From Acidimicrobiales bacterium (lineage in GTDB: Bacteria > Actinomycetota > Acidimicrobiia > Acidimicrobiales > SZUA-35): a stretch of DNA of 36,568 bases. A model generated the notes under the pieces. That model was not told where the DNA came from. It searched no databases and saw nothing but the letters and a program-made list of their open reading frames with translations. Positions 1-7,100 of the stretch are shown in pieces (positions within the stretch are counted from its first letter, which is position 1; each line of letters begins with the position of its first letter). Made by a program: the position numbers and the translations under genes. Location: positions 1-36,568 of the forward strand of contig JAHDFH010000002.1 of NCBI GenBank assembly GCA_020628305.1, in the 5' to 3' direction.

Positions 1-52
1 GAGCATCGGACTCTTAATCCGCAGGTTCTGGGTTCAAGTCCCAGGGGGCGTA
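1..52 (+). tRNA. tRNA-Lys(CTT), 5' part outside window
   Basis: The anticodon loop CTCTTAA gives anticodon CTT, decoding AAG (Lys). The T arm is CTGGG / TTCAAGT / CCCAG at 28-44, followed by seven acceptor bases and discriminator A52. The D arm and 5' acceptor strand lie left of the window. The bases after A52 read CAA, so the CCA tail is not encoded here, unlike the two tRNAs near 6.8-6.96 kb. Confidence 0.88.
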
Positions 53-109
53 CAAAAATGTCAGCGTGTGTGTGGGTGAAGGCGTTTGCCGCTCGGCGTG
101 CTGGGCTTT
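30..109 (+). repeat. Direct repeat, copy 1 (tRNA-Lys 3' end plus flank)
   Basis: This is the first copy of an about 80-bp direct repeat. It starts inside the T arm of tRNA-Lys and runs through the GT-rich downstream flank. The second copy lies 118-119 bp further on, so the pair is a local tandem duplication of the tRNA 3' end and its flank. Confidence 0.85.
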
Positions 110-147
110 TGTGGCAGGTTTGAGTTTTGGTTGTTTTGGTTTGCCGA

Positions 148-228
148 GGGTTCAAGTCCCAGGGGGGCGTACAAAAATGTCGGCGTGTGTGTGGGTGAAA
201 GCGTTTGCCGCTCGGCGTGCTGGGCTTT
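148..228 (+). repeat. Direct repeat, copy 2 (tRNA 3'-end remnant)
   Basis: This second copy matches 30-109 apart from a few substitutions and one extra G in the acceptor-side G run. It carries only the T-arm and acceptor 3' half of a tRNA, without anticodon or D arm, so it is a remnant and not a second tRNA gene. Confidence 0.85.
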
Positions 229-312
229 CTTCCTGGGGCACACTAAATGTCTGAGCCGCAAGCTTGGAGCGTTGCCGCCGGAGGTCGACCCCAAGAGCTA
301 GTCAGGAGCATG

Positions 313-318
313 TAACCT
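313..318 (+). promoter_or_regulatory. -10 box (TAACCT), leaderless start of LapA-like gene
   Basis: TAACCT ends 7 nt before the ATG at 326, and no Shine-Dalgarno is visible. This matches the TANNNT-plus-5-to-9-nt arrangement seen at more than ten other starts in the window. Confidence 0.5.
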
Positions 319-325
319 TGTTGGC

Positions 326-592
326 ATGGAGACAAACGCCGAAACCGAAGTAGTTGATACACCTAAGGGTGACGAGGGTAGGGGCCTGTTGAGCCTCTTC
401 AAGCTGTCTTTTGGAGTCGTATTACTGGTAGTTGCTCTGATCGTGTTTGCCCAGAACCTTGAAAGCGTCAATATTGATGTGTTGTTATGGGAGTTTGACA
501 TCGCTCAAGTGCTTCTCTTGCTGTGCACCGCCGGGTTGAGTATCTTCATCTGGGAAGTGTTTAAATTTGCTCTAGGACGAAAAAAGGCTTGA
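326..592 (+). CDS. LapA-like (DUF1049) small membrane protein
   Basis: This 88-residue protein has a short acidic N-terminus and two hydrophobic segments, at about residues 27-46 and 53-77, then a basic FALGRKKA end. The first segment, the AQNLESVNIDVLLWEF stretch and the second segment fit the LapA/DUF1049 domain, a two-helix inner-membrane module. In proteobacteria LapA takes part in lipopolysaccharide assembly; actinobacterial members have no assigned role. The ATG at 326 lacks a ribosome site but sits 7 nt after a TAACCT box. It is the first gene after the tRNA-Lys region and appears to be transcribed alone. Confidence 0.75.
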   Translation: METNAETEVVDTPKGDEGRGLLSLFKLSFGVVLLVVALIVFAQNLESVNIDVLLWEFDIAQVLLLLCTAGLSIFIWEVFKFALGRKKA

Positions 593-619
593 ACTCGTTC
601 TCGAAATAGATGGTTTTAT

Positions 620-638
620 GGGTAAATTACCCTACGCT
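620..638 (+). promoter_or_regulatory. Palindrome abutting a -10 box upstream of Rpf-like gene
   Basis: A perfect palindrome, GGGTAAATTACCC (620-632), directly abuts TACGCT (633-638). TACGCT is identical to the box placed 9 nt before tRNA-Pro on the other strand. If it is the -10, the transcript would start near 645 and carry about 75 nt of leader, and the palindrome would be well placed for an operator. Function is inferred. Confidence 0.4.
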
Positions 639-660
639 GTGTGAAGTAGTGAAGTTTAAG

Positions 661-692
661 AGATTTAGCTCTCCCTAGGTGTGGCTGAATCT
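661..692 (+). ncRNA. Hairpin in the 5' leader of the Rpf-like gene
   Basis: AGATTTAGC (661-669) pairs with GCTGAATCT (684-692). The stem has 9 bp including one G-U pair, with a 14-nt loop, and ends 27 nt before the ATG at 720. It is not followed by a T run, so it is more likely a leader structure than a terminator. It does not match any riboswitch I recognise. Confidence 0.35.
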
Positions 693-719
693 AAAGCAAT
701 CAATTTATTTACTTAGTTT

Positions 720-1628
720 ATGATCGAAGAAGAACAGCCAAATTTGCAGGAGATGAGCGAAACTCTCTTCCCTGGAACCGCAAGCTCGGGGCTTGCTCAG
801 TGGAAGATTCGTTTGGCCGTCGTCGTGGCAGGGGCGATGATCATCGGTGCTGTGGCTGGATTGCCGCTAGTGTTTGGCTCCGACAGTGACGATGATGTTG
901 TTGCCTTGCTGGAAACGCCAGAGCTAACAACAACTACGCTTGACGAAGTAGCTGGATTTCCCCGGGCTCAAATTGCTCAGGTAGCCGGCCCTTCGACACT
1001 TGCAACGGTGCCCGAAGACGAAAGCACTTCTTCAACAGAGCGCAAGTTCTCGGCCAACCGTTCTACATGTTTGCGTCTCTACAGCGAGCCAACACTTGAT
1101 GTTGCATTCCGCTTTCAGGGCGAACCTCGACCAATCCCGTCATCTTCTACTTCTACAACGGTTGCAGAAGAGACCACCACAACTACCGCCGCTTCTTCAA
1201 CTTCAAGCGTGGACGAAACTACAGTCTCTTCAGCCTCGTCAACGTCTTCTTCGACAATTGCAAGCTCTATCTCTTCAACATCTGTTGAATCAACAACTAC
1301 GAGTGTGGCTCCAACTACAACCGAGAGACTCATCGCACCTCCAGCACTTCCAGGATGGGCCGATGCTGGTAACGGTGTTAACGTGCCCATTGTGTTGTTG
1401 GCTATCCGTTGTTGTGAATCGCGAAACAACTACCTGGCTACCAATTCTAAGAGCACAGCCTCAGGAGCGTATCAATTCTTGGACGGAACCTGGGCAGGTC
1501 AATTTGGGGTTAGGCGTGCTTTGTGGGCGACTCCAGCGCAACAAGATATGGCAGCAGTTGCTGAGTGGCGTAAGAACGGCACCCGGCCATGGAACGCCAG
1601 CAAACATTGCTGGGGTCAGGACGCTTAA
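720..1628 (+). CDS. Rpf-like transglycosylase with Ser/Thr-rich stalk
   Basis: This 302-residue protein has a cytoplasmic N-terminus, one membrane segment (about residues 31-52), an extracellular Ser/Thr-rich linker (about 140-200) and a C-terminal lysozyme-like domain (about 215-302). The domain carries CCESRNNY with candidate catalytic Glu233, then ASGAYQFLDGTW and a terminal Trp/Cys-rich segment, as in resuscitation-promoting-factor-type transglycosylases that cut peptidoglycan glycan strands. Cys231/232 and the Cys near the C-terminus may form a disulfide. The leader has a palindrome and a hairpin, so regulation is plausible. It ends at 1628, sharing the TTAA tetranucleotide with the stop of the converging HAD gene. 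The domain call is firm; the exact substrate is not. Confidence 0.85.
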   Translation: MIEEEQPNLQEMSETLFPGTASSGLAQWKIRLAVVVAGAMIIGAVAGLPLVFGSDSDDDVVALLETPELTTTTLDEVAGFPRAQIAQVAGPSTLATVPEDESTSSTERKFSANRSTCLRLYSEPTLDVAFRFQGEPRPIPSSSTSTTVAEETTTTTAASSTSSVDETTVSSASSTSSSTIASSISSTSVESTTTSVAPTTTERLIAPPALPGWADAGNGVNVPIVLLAIRCCESRNNYLATNSKSTASGAYQFLDGTWAGQFGVRRALWATPAQQDMAAVAEWRKNGTRPWNASKHCWGQDA

Positions 1629-2308
1629 GAGATTTCGAGAAAGTCGCTGATCTCCGAAAGCTTCTCAATTTGCAGATCGGGGCTGTGGCTTGTGTCGTTG
1701 CGTTGAAGCGGGCCTATCTGGACATAGAAGATGCCAGCGGCTTTGGCGGCTCCGAGGTCTGCTTGAGTGTCTCCGACCATCAGAACTTCATCAGTAGCTG
1801 AGCCGAGCTTGTCGCAAAGCCCAAGCAGCATTGCAGCCCCTGGTTTCGGACCCCAACCCGAATCCGCACCAGCGACGGCGGCGAAGTATTGACTCCAGGC
1901 AAAGCTGGCAGCGATCTTCTCGGCCCCTGCCTGGGAATCGTTAGTCGCGATAGCTAGATGAATTCCAGCGTTGTGGAGCTTGCCTAGCAAAGCTGTGGCA
2001 CCAAAGTTTTCTGTGTAGTTACCGTGGGATTGCCGAGCGACTTCAGAGTAAAAGCGTTGAGGGTCAATAGCAATTGAGATTCGCTCGGCGGTCTGTGCAG
2101 CTGAAAGCGATGGTGTTAGAGACTCTGGGGTAAAGGTCTGGGAGCTAAGGTTCAAACCTAGTAGTTCTGCTAGCCACCGCTCTTGCTCGGGGTCTGTTGA
2201 AACTTCAGAAACAGCGTTTGACATTGCCTTGCCCCATGTAGCGTCAAGATCAACCAGGGTGCCATCTTTGTCGAAGATGACGGCGGTGACTTTAGAAGGA
2301 AAGTTCAT
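1625..2308 (-). CDS. HAD-superfamily phosphatase (third of three)
   Basis: This 227-residue protein has all four HAD motifs. Motif I is IFDKDGTLVD near the N-terminus (Asp nucleophile and acid/base Asp), motif II is IATND, motif III is the Lys in GPKPG and motif IV is VGDTQAD. A cap-sized insertion lies between motifs I and II, as in phosphoglycolate-phosphatase-like HAD-IA enzymes. Its ATGA start overlaps the stop of the upstream HAD gene, so the genes are translationally coupled. The C-terminal segment GIFYVQIGPL and what follows closely resembles the neighbour's GVFYIQIGPL, which suggests tandem duplication. The substrate cannot be told from the sequence. Its stop shares the TTAA at 1625-1628 with the converging Rpf-like gene. 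Confidence 0.85.
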   Translation of the reverse strand: MNFPSKVTAVIFDKDGTLVDLDATWGKAMSNAVSEVSTDPEQERWLAELLGLNLSSQTFTPESLTPSLSAAQTAERISIAIDPQRFYSEVARQSHGNYTENFGATALLGKLHNAGIHLAIATNDSQAGAEKIAASFAWSQYFAAVAGADSGWGPKPGAAMLLGLCDKLGSATDEVLMVGDTQADLGAAKAAGIFYVQIGPLQRNDTSHSPDLQIEKLSEISDFLEIS

Positions 2309-3105
2309 GGAGTTAGCTTAGTGCCTGGCCTTGGTGTCTGAATTGGGAAAACTGTGATCCCCTCGCTGCTAGCCTGCGACATCGCTTGATCGGCTGCGTC
2401 GATGGCGGCATAGAAAGCAGATAAAGATTCGAAGTGAAGGTTCGGTCGAAATCCTCGAGGGTTTTCACGAAGAGGTCCTATTTGGATGTAGAAAACGCCA
2501 GCGTCCCGAGCTGCTAGAAGATCATTTACTTCGTTTCCTACCATAACAACTTCGCTTGGAACGACTCCAGCTAGCTCTATAGTTGCTTTCAACATGCTGC
2601 CGTCGGGTTTAGATTTAAGGCCTTTCTCATCGTCGACTCCTAACACAGTCAGGAAAAATTGTAGCCAGCCCAGCTGTTCGACGCTGCTAACAACATTGTC
2701 GTAACCGTCGTTCGAAGCCATTGCGCATGCGATGCCTTTGCGCTTGAGTAGCTCAAGAACTGGTTGAGCGTGCTCAAATGGCACTGAAACAAAGTTAGCC
2801 AGGAAAGATGTAAACAGAGCATCAAAGTGATCAGAGAATTCTTTCACGAGCGCTTCTATAATCTGTTCCCGAGTCGCAGTCCGCACCATCGAGTCTTCTG
2901 TTAGCAGCTGACTTTCAAGGTCAAGGCCCAGAGTTTTTGCAATCGCTTTCTGCTGGTTAACGTCCTGGAAAACTTCAATCGCTGCTTTACACATTGCCAC
3001 ACCCATCGTCTGGCGTTCATCGAGGAGGGTGTCGTCTCGGTCAAATATAAACAACGACTTCGTTGAAAGGAGCCTTATCATCGATTCATCAAATTTCTTG
3101 ATCAT
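2305..3105 (-). CDS. HAD-superfamily hydrolase with altered motif IV
   Basis: This 266-residue middle member of the HAD trio has motif I IFDRDDTLLD (DxDxT intact), motif II MASNDG and a motif III Lys in KSKPDGS. Motif IV reads MVGNEVNDLLAARDAG: the first acidic residue of the usual GDxxxD is Asn, and the last Asp is kept. That may weaken Mg2+ binding or shift specificity. It overlaps both neighbours by 4 nt (ATGA), as a coupled operon. The C-terminus extends past the HAD fold with a tail (about residues 215-266) whose first part resembles the downstream HAD gene. The native substrate is unknown. Confidence 0.82.
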   Translation of the reverse strand: MIKKFDESMIRLLSTKSLFIFDRDDTLLDERQTMGVAMCKAAIEVFQDVNQQKAIAKTLGLDLESQLLTEDSMVRTATREQIIEALVKEFSDHFDALFTSFLANFVSVPFEHAQPVLELLKRKGIACAMASNDGYDNVVSSVEQLGWLQFFLTVLGVDDEKGLKSKPDGSMLKATIELAGVVPSEVVMVGNEVNDLLAARDAGVFYIQIGPLRENPRGFRPNLHFESLSAFYAAIDAADQAMSQASSEGITVFPIQTPRPGTKLTP

Positions 3106-3695
3106 AGTTTCTCCAATGTTGCTCTTAGATTCTCAGGTGAGGTGAAGAGCTCAGCTGTTAAACCAAAGGCTCTTGCTCCATCGATGTTGACTTGCAAGTC
3201 GTCTGTGAAGAAGATTTCATCAGGCGAATGCTGAGTTTCGGTACAAACATGTTTAAAGACTTCTGGCTCTGGCTTGGCAAAACCGATTTTGTGGGTTGTG
3301 AACAAATAGTCGAAGCTTTCAGAAAGTCCAAAATCTTTCAATTCTTGATCGATTGTGTCGGTTGAGTTCGTCAACAAAGCGGTAGTGAAACCAGCCTGTT
3401 TAACATCTTCAAGAAGCGCTACCATGTTGTTGTCTACCTCGCCAACTTCGCTTAGAACTAGTTTAGCTGCTTCGTAACAGCCAAGTATGTCGGCCGTTTT
3501 GTTGATCCACTGCTGCTTGTTCAGCAGGCCCTTTGCAACCTCGACATAGTCTTGTTCGATAAATGCAGCTGAATAAATAGAACCTGATAGAAGGTCGAAG
3601 TCTGCCTCGACCTGGGCCCGCAGCTGCGGATCGAAATGTCGAAATAGGCCGTCGAAATCAAACAGTATCAAACTAATTTTCCCTGGAGTCACCAT
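3102..3695 (-). CDS. HAD-superfamily hydrolase (first of three)
   Basis: This 197-residue HAD-IA-like protein has motif I ILFDFDGLF (DxD present), motif II LLTNSTD, motif III FAKPEPEVF and motif IV IFFTDDLQVNIDGARAFG, typical of small sugar-phosphate or nucleotide phosphatases such as the YihX group. It heads a three-gene minus-strand operon in which each junction is an ATGA overlap. It is more distant from the other two than they are from each other. The 47-nt gap to the divergent S33 hydrolase gene at 3743 must hold both promoters. Confidence 0.83.
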   Translation of the reverse strand: MVTPGKISLILFDFDGLFRHFDPQLRAQVEADFDLLSGSIYSAAFIEQDYVEVAKGLLNKQQWINKTADILGCYEAAKLVLSEVGEVDNNMVALLEDVKQAGFTTALLTNSTDTIDQELKDFGLSESFDYLFTTHKIGFAKPEPEVFKHVCTETQHSPDEIFFTDDLQVNIDGARAFGLTAELFTSPENLRATLEKL

Positions 3696-3728
3696 TTAAG
3701 GGTAGCTAAACAATTCCATATGCAGGGC

Positions 3729-3734
3729 TAGGCT
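3729..3734 (+). promoter_or_regulatory. -10 box (TAGGCT), leaderless start of S33 hydrolase
   Basis: TAGGCT is followed by 8 nt and then the ATG at 3743. No Shine-Dalgarno lies between them. Confidence 0.6.
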
Positions 3735-3742
3735 AAGACACT

Positions 3743-5296
3743 ATGCGCATCAAAGTTAACTCGTTACTTTCAATCGGAGCTCTCATCCTGGCCCTAGGGT
3801 CCTGCAGCTCTCTCACAGATTCTTCAGAACCTAGTGAAACAACCGAAGCTTTGACTGGTCTCGAACTGTCGACATCAGACACATTCGCTGCAGTGGATTG
3901 CGATGTTGATCTGCCTATTGGTCCGGCAGCATCGTGCGGCGTTCTAACAGTTCCTCAAGACTGGGATAACCCCGACAGAGGTGAGATGGTTGAGCTATCC
4001 GCAGCAGTGTTGGTCGACGATGAAACTCCTCAAGATGCCATACCTTTCGTGTATCTAGATGGTGGTCCTGGGGGAGCGATCTTGACAGATCTTGATTTGG
4101 CGTTCCCTCAGCTGTTTGGCGAGATCGTTAAAGATCGTCCAGTTGTGGTTTATTCTCAGCGTGGAGCGCCTCAGTCATCACCCGATCTTGTCTGTGAGGA
4201 AGTTACAGAGTTCTCCCTTGAAACCTTGGACGCTGACAAAGAAAGCCAAGACTTTGTCGAGCAATCTGCGAATGCGGTTTCAGAATGCGCCACTCGATTA
4301 GTTGGAGAAGGTATCGATTTCGCCGAAGTAAACTCGTCAAATGCTGCTAAAGATCTTGATGCTCTGAGACAGGCATTGGGATACGAGACATGGAACGTCT
4401 ACGGCAACTCCTATGGAACTCGTCTGGCGCAAAGCTACGTGAGTGAGTTTCCTGATTCGGTTAAAGCGCTTGTCCTCGACGGTGTCCAACCTACCGTGCC
4501 TGAACTGGCAGTAGGGAAGTTAGCTGAGAACGCCCACAACTCAATTGAGCTGATGTTTGTAAGCTGCGAGCGAGATTTACAGTGCGCAGGGCGCTACCCA
4601 GATCTTCGTGATCGTTTCTACAGTCTGTACGATCAGTTGGAGGTAGAACCAGTGGAGTTTCCATCAATCTCGCTAGACACACTTGAGGTCACACCGGTGC
4701 TTTGGGATGGTGAGGCATTGGTAGCGTCGGTTTTCACAGCCATGTATTCCCGGGACACTATCTCGATAGTGCCTGCGATGATCGAGGAAATGGAGCAAGA
4801 CTCCTATGTCAACGCCGGACTGTTAGCTTCACTCGAAATTTTTACTCTCACAAGAGTGGCAACAGGTATGAACTCTGTTGTGCTCTGTCATGATGGGTTC
4901 CGTCATTTGGATGAGGCAACCTACCTGGCTGGAGCGTCGGACAACGCAGTTATCAACAAAGTCTTCGGCATTGATGAAGACGGATTTGGAGAACTGCAAC
5001 AGTTGTGCGAAACATACGGAGACTCGCTTGCCGCCAGTGACGACCTGGACCTGGTCCAAAGTGACGTGCCTGCGTTAATTACCTCCGGAGAGTTCGACCC
5101 AATAACCCCAACCTCCAACGGTGATGCTGTGGCGGCAGGTTTCAGTAACAGTACTCATGTAGTGTTTAACGGAGAAAGCCATGGCGTGCTGGGTAGCGAG
5201 TGCGGTACCCAGGCCATCAAAGAATTTTTCGCTGACCCTTCTGCTGAGATCAACTCAAGTTGTGCGTCTCAACCAAATCCCATCGAGTGGAGTTAG
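3743..5296 (+). CDS. Secreted S33-type alpha/beta hydrolase lipoprotein (TAP-like)
   Basis: This 517-residue protein begins with a lipoprotein signal, and the lipobox LGSC places the acylated Cys at residue 21. The alpha/beta hydrolase fold follows: an oxyanion-type LDGGPGG loop near 105-111, the nucleophile elbow GNSYGT with Ser223, an acidic residue in SGEFDPITP near 450 and the catalytic His in GESHG near 478. Length, cysteine pattern and C-terminal layout fit the tripeptidyl-aminopeptidase (TAP-like) branch of S33 peptidases common in actinobacteria. It probably releases short peptides or hydrolyses esters on the outer face of the membrane. The start is fixed by TAGGCT 8 nt upstream. It converges on the YihY gene with a 3-nt gap. 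Confidence 0.85.
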   Translation: MRIKVNSLLSIGALILALGSCSSLTDSSEPSETTEALTGLELSTSDTFAAVDCDVDLPIGPAASCGVLTVPQDWDNPDRGEMVELSAAVLVDDETPQDAIPFVYLDGGPGGAILTDLDLAFPQLFGEIVKDRPVVVYSQRGAPQSSPDLVCEEVTEFSLETLDADKESQDFVEQSANAVSECATRLVGEGIDFAEVNSSNAAKDLDALRQALGYETWNVYGNSYGTRLAQSYVSEFPDSVKALVLDGVQPTVPELAVGKLAENAHNSIELMFVSCERDLQCAGRYPDLRDRFYSLYDQLEVEPVEFPSISLDTLEVTPVLWDGEALVASVFTAMYSRDTISIVPAMIEEMEQDSYVNAGLLASLEIFTLTRVATGMNSVVLCHDGFRHLDEATYLAGASDNAVINKVFGIDEDGFGELQQLCETYGDSLAASDDLDLVQSDVPALITSGEFDPITPTSNGDAVAAGFSNSTHVVFNGESHGVLGSECGTQAIKEFFADPSAEINSSCASQPNPIEWS

Positions 5297-5299
5297 ATC

Positions 5300-6256
5300 T
5301 TACTTGTCGTTCGAACGGCCAAGCACAAACAGAACGATCAGTCCGAGTAGGACCTTCGAGAACGGAATCTGCTCTTCGGTCCTAGTTTCTTCCTGCCTGA
5401 TCGGTGCCACGGCTTGGGTTTCGGCTTGCTGAAGCAAATAGCCGTTAGTTTCAGCTCCAAGGATGATAGCGGTCGCCATCAGCTGAAGAAGTATCATTAT
5501 CGCGGCGATGCTTCCAAGCAGCCCATAGGAGCCAGGCATTGCTCCAACATTGGCTGAGTAAAAGCTAAATCCCATGGTGAAGATAGCTATCAATACCGCT
5601 GCAACAGCCGAACCTGGGTTCAACCATTGAGTTCTGTTGGGTTTCATATCTGGCGCATAGCGATACAGCGCAGCTGTCCCTAGACCGAAGCCAGCTAGAG
5701 CAGCTAAGGGTTGAATAAGGCGTACCAGTGGACCACTGAAATCTTGTAGAAGCGCAGGTAAGAAACCAATCAAGAAGACAAAACTTGCGATGCCGATAAT
5801 TGCAGCTGTCGTAAACAAATAGGCCAACGCCTTCAACTTGATGCCGCTTCTTGTTTCTTCTGCTTCATACGCTAGCGAGATGGTACCCATGAGTTTGCCG
5901 ACTGCACCGGAAGCTGACCATAAGGCGAGCCCAATCCCAATTACCAATGCAAACCAACGCGCGGCCACATTAGGTTCTGCATCCTGCGATTCCACATCCC
6001 CGACAATGCTCTTCAATTGCGAGGTTAGAAATGCTTGAGTATCTGGGTCTAGGTTGCCAGCCGTCTCAGTGACTTGGGTCTCTATATCAGCTGGGTCTGC
6101 AATCAAAGCATAAACCGACACAAGGGCAACAAGAGTTGGCACTAGAGCCAAGAGTCCATAAAAGGCGATACCAGCAGAAGAAACAGACATGTTATGTCTG
6201 GCACTTCGCTTCCATATGGATTTCGCAGTAGCGAATTTTGAACCAATGCTGGACAA
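5300..6256 (-). CDS. YihY/BrkB family inner-membrane protein
   Basis: This 318-residue protein has about six hydrophobic segments. The N-terminal GIAFYGLLALVPTLVAL region is the family signature of YihY/BrkB (once misnamed ribonuclease BN). Later motifs include LWSASGAVGKLM and the AMPGSYGLLGSIAAIM helix. The biochemical role of the family is unsettled. The start is TTG at 6256; TAGGTT lies 13 nt upstream and GGAAAG sits at ribosome-site distance. The last about 35 residues are a charged segment and a final short hydrophobic helix. Confidence 0.85.
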   Translation of the reverse strand: MSSIGSKFATAKSIWKRSARHNMSVSSAGIAFYGLLALVPTLVALVSVYALIADPADIETQVTETAGNLDPDTQAFLTSQLKSIVGDVESQDAEPNVAARWFALVIGIGLALWSASGAVGKLMGTISLAYEAEETRSGIKLKALAYLFTTAAIIGIASFVFLIGFLPALLQDFSGPLVRLIQPLAALAGFGLGTAALYRYAPDMKPNRTQWLNPGSAVAAVLIAIFTMGFSFYSANVGAMPGSYGLLGSIAAIMILLQLMATAIILGAETNGYLLQQAETQAVAPIRQEETRTEEQIPFSKVLLGLIVLFVLGRSNDK

Positions 6257-6349
6257 CAGCTGCTTTCCTAACCTAGATCGAAGTCCCTACCTACATCGGC
6301 CCCAACCCGTCAGCAATTAGTCATAGCGCAGAGAGCGCCCTGACCCGCC

Positions 6350-6757
6350 CTATGAGGCCGCCAACTGTTTGTGGAGGGCAACGATAGCTGCTAGAGCATA
6401 AGCTTTGACTCTTGGTTCGATTTGCTGTGGCTCAATCCCTGGTCCAAGAATGCCTACACCAGCGGGTTTCATAAATTCAAGCTCAAGTTCAATGATCGAT
6501 TTGATAACCGCATTCCCCATTGTGGCACCGTGAAGCGTTTCGCCCTTTTCAATTATCCCAAGCAAGACGGCGCCGTCGACATCGGACTTCAGAAACTGTT
6601 GCTTGAGCGCCAAAGGCTTCTCCATCGAGCCAGGTACCCGAACCACTTCTACTATTTCTAAACTGTTGGCAGCACAATAGGTCTCAACAACTTCAATCAT
6701 TTGCTCAGATTCGATCTTATGAAACGAGCCGGCAATTACAGAAATTCGATGCGCCAT
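6350..6757 (-). CDS. Lumazine-synthase-like protein (RibH family)
   Basis: This 135-residue protein aligns through the RibH fold: VIAGSFHK (Phe12 at the substrate-stacking position), VPGSMEKPLA (usually VPGAFEIP), AVLLGIIEKGETLHG with His76 matching the family's proton-transfer His, GVGILGPG, and Arg116 at the phosphate-binding position. True lumazine synthase condenses butanone phosphate with the pyrimidine intermediate of riboflavin synthesis. The changed VPGS-EKP and GETLHGAT segments make either a divergent RibH or a paralogue possible. The ATG at 6757 has an AAGG ribosome site. Longer upstream reading would run through tRNA-Gly, so this start is preferred. No other riboflavin gene is adjacent. 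Confidence 0.72.
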   Translation of the reverse strand: MAHRISVIAGSFHKIESEQMIEVVETYCAANSLEIVEVVRVPGSMEKPLALKQQFLKSDVDGAVLLGIIEKGETLHGATMGNAVIKSIIELELEFMKPAGVGILGPGIEPQQIEPRVKAYALAAIVALHKQLAAS

Positions 6758-6783
6758 AGCCTTGACCTTGCTGATAGGAAAAT

Positions 6784-6858
6784 TGGAGCGGGTGACCAGA
6801 TTCGAACTGGCATCATCAGCTTGGAAGGCTGAGGTTCTAGCCCTTGAACTACACCCGC
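6784..6858 (-). tRNA. tRNA-Gly(TCC)
   Basis: Read on the minus strand, the acceptor GCGGGTG pairs with CACCCGC, the anticodon loop CTTCCAA gives TCC (Gly, GGA codon) and the T loop is TTCGAAT. The CCA tail is encoded (6784-6786). It lies 26 nt upstream of the RibH-like start and 25 nt downstream of tRNA-Pro, so the three are probably one transcript. Confidence 0.95.
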
Positions 6859-6864
6859 AGGCTA

Positions 6865-6882
6865 ACTTGTCATAAGACAAGT
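6865..6882 (-). other. Hairpin between tRNA-Pro and tRNA-Gly
   Basis: A perfect 7-bp stem (ACTTGTC / GACAAGT) with a 4-nt loop almost fills the 25-nt spacer between the two tRNAs. No T run follows. It may serve as a processing site for the tRNA precursor. Confidence 0.5.
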
Positions 6883-6883
6883 A

Positions 6884-6961
6884 TGGTCGGGATGGTGAGA
6901 TTTGAACTCACGACCCCTCGCTCCCAAAGCGAGTGCGCTAGCCAAACTGCGCCACATCCCG
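6884..6961 (-). tRNA. tRNA-Pro(TGG)
   Basis: On the minus strand the acceptor CGGGATG pairs with CATCCCG, the anticodon loop TTTGGGA gives TGG (Pro, CCA codon), the T loop is TTCAAAT and the CCA tail is encoded (6884-6886). It is the first gene of the tRNA-Pro / tRNA-Gly / RibH-like cluster. Confidence 0.95.
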
Positions 6962-6970
6962 ATCTGAGAC

Positions 6971-6976
6971 AGCGTA
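6971..6976 (-). promoter_or_regulatory. -10 box (TACGCT) for the tRNA-Pro cluster
   Basis: TACGCT on the minus strand lies 9 nt before the mature 5' end of tRNA-Pro. The same hexamer followed by GT occurs at 633. No clear -35 is visible. Confidence 0.45.
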
Positions 6977-7041
6977 ACCGAATCATTTCACAATTGCATA
7001 CCTTTTTGTAAAGATCATCTCCTGTGAGTCGACCGCTAGCT

Positions 7042-7057
7042 CCGCTGGTGTCAGCGG
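7042..7057 (+). other. Inverted repeat upstream of tig
   Basis: CCGCTG / CAGCGG with a 4-nt loop lies 31 nt upstream of the tig -10 box, in the 139-nt divergent region between tRNA-Pro and tig. It could be an operator; nothing in the sequence identifies a regulator. Confidence 0.3.
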
Positions 7058-7088
7058 GTGCGCATGGTTGTAAACCGAAATGCCTGGT

Positions 7089-7094
7089 TAGACT
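7089..7094 (+). promoter_or_regulatory. -10 box (TAGACT), leaderless start of tig
   Basis: TAGACT is followed by 6 nt and the GTG start at 7101. No ribosome site is present, which fits a leaderless GTG start. Confidence 0.55.
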
Positions 7095-7100
7095 GTTTCG

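Noticed and set aside
61-294. A 77-codon minus-strand frame opposite the tRNA duplication
   Set aside because: It spans the duplicated tRNA flank, has a low-complexity sequence with an internal duplication that follows the DNA repeat, and lacks a ribosome site.
1000-1650. A 216-codon plus-strand frame overlapping the Rpf-like gene
   Set aside because: It is a shadow of the Ser/Thr-rich linker in another frame, giving Leu/Gln-rich sequence; the Rpf frame has clear domain motifs.
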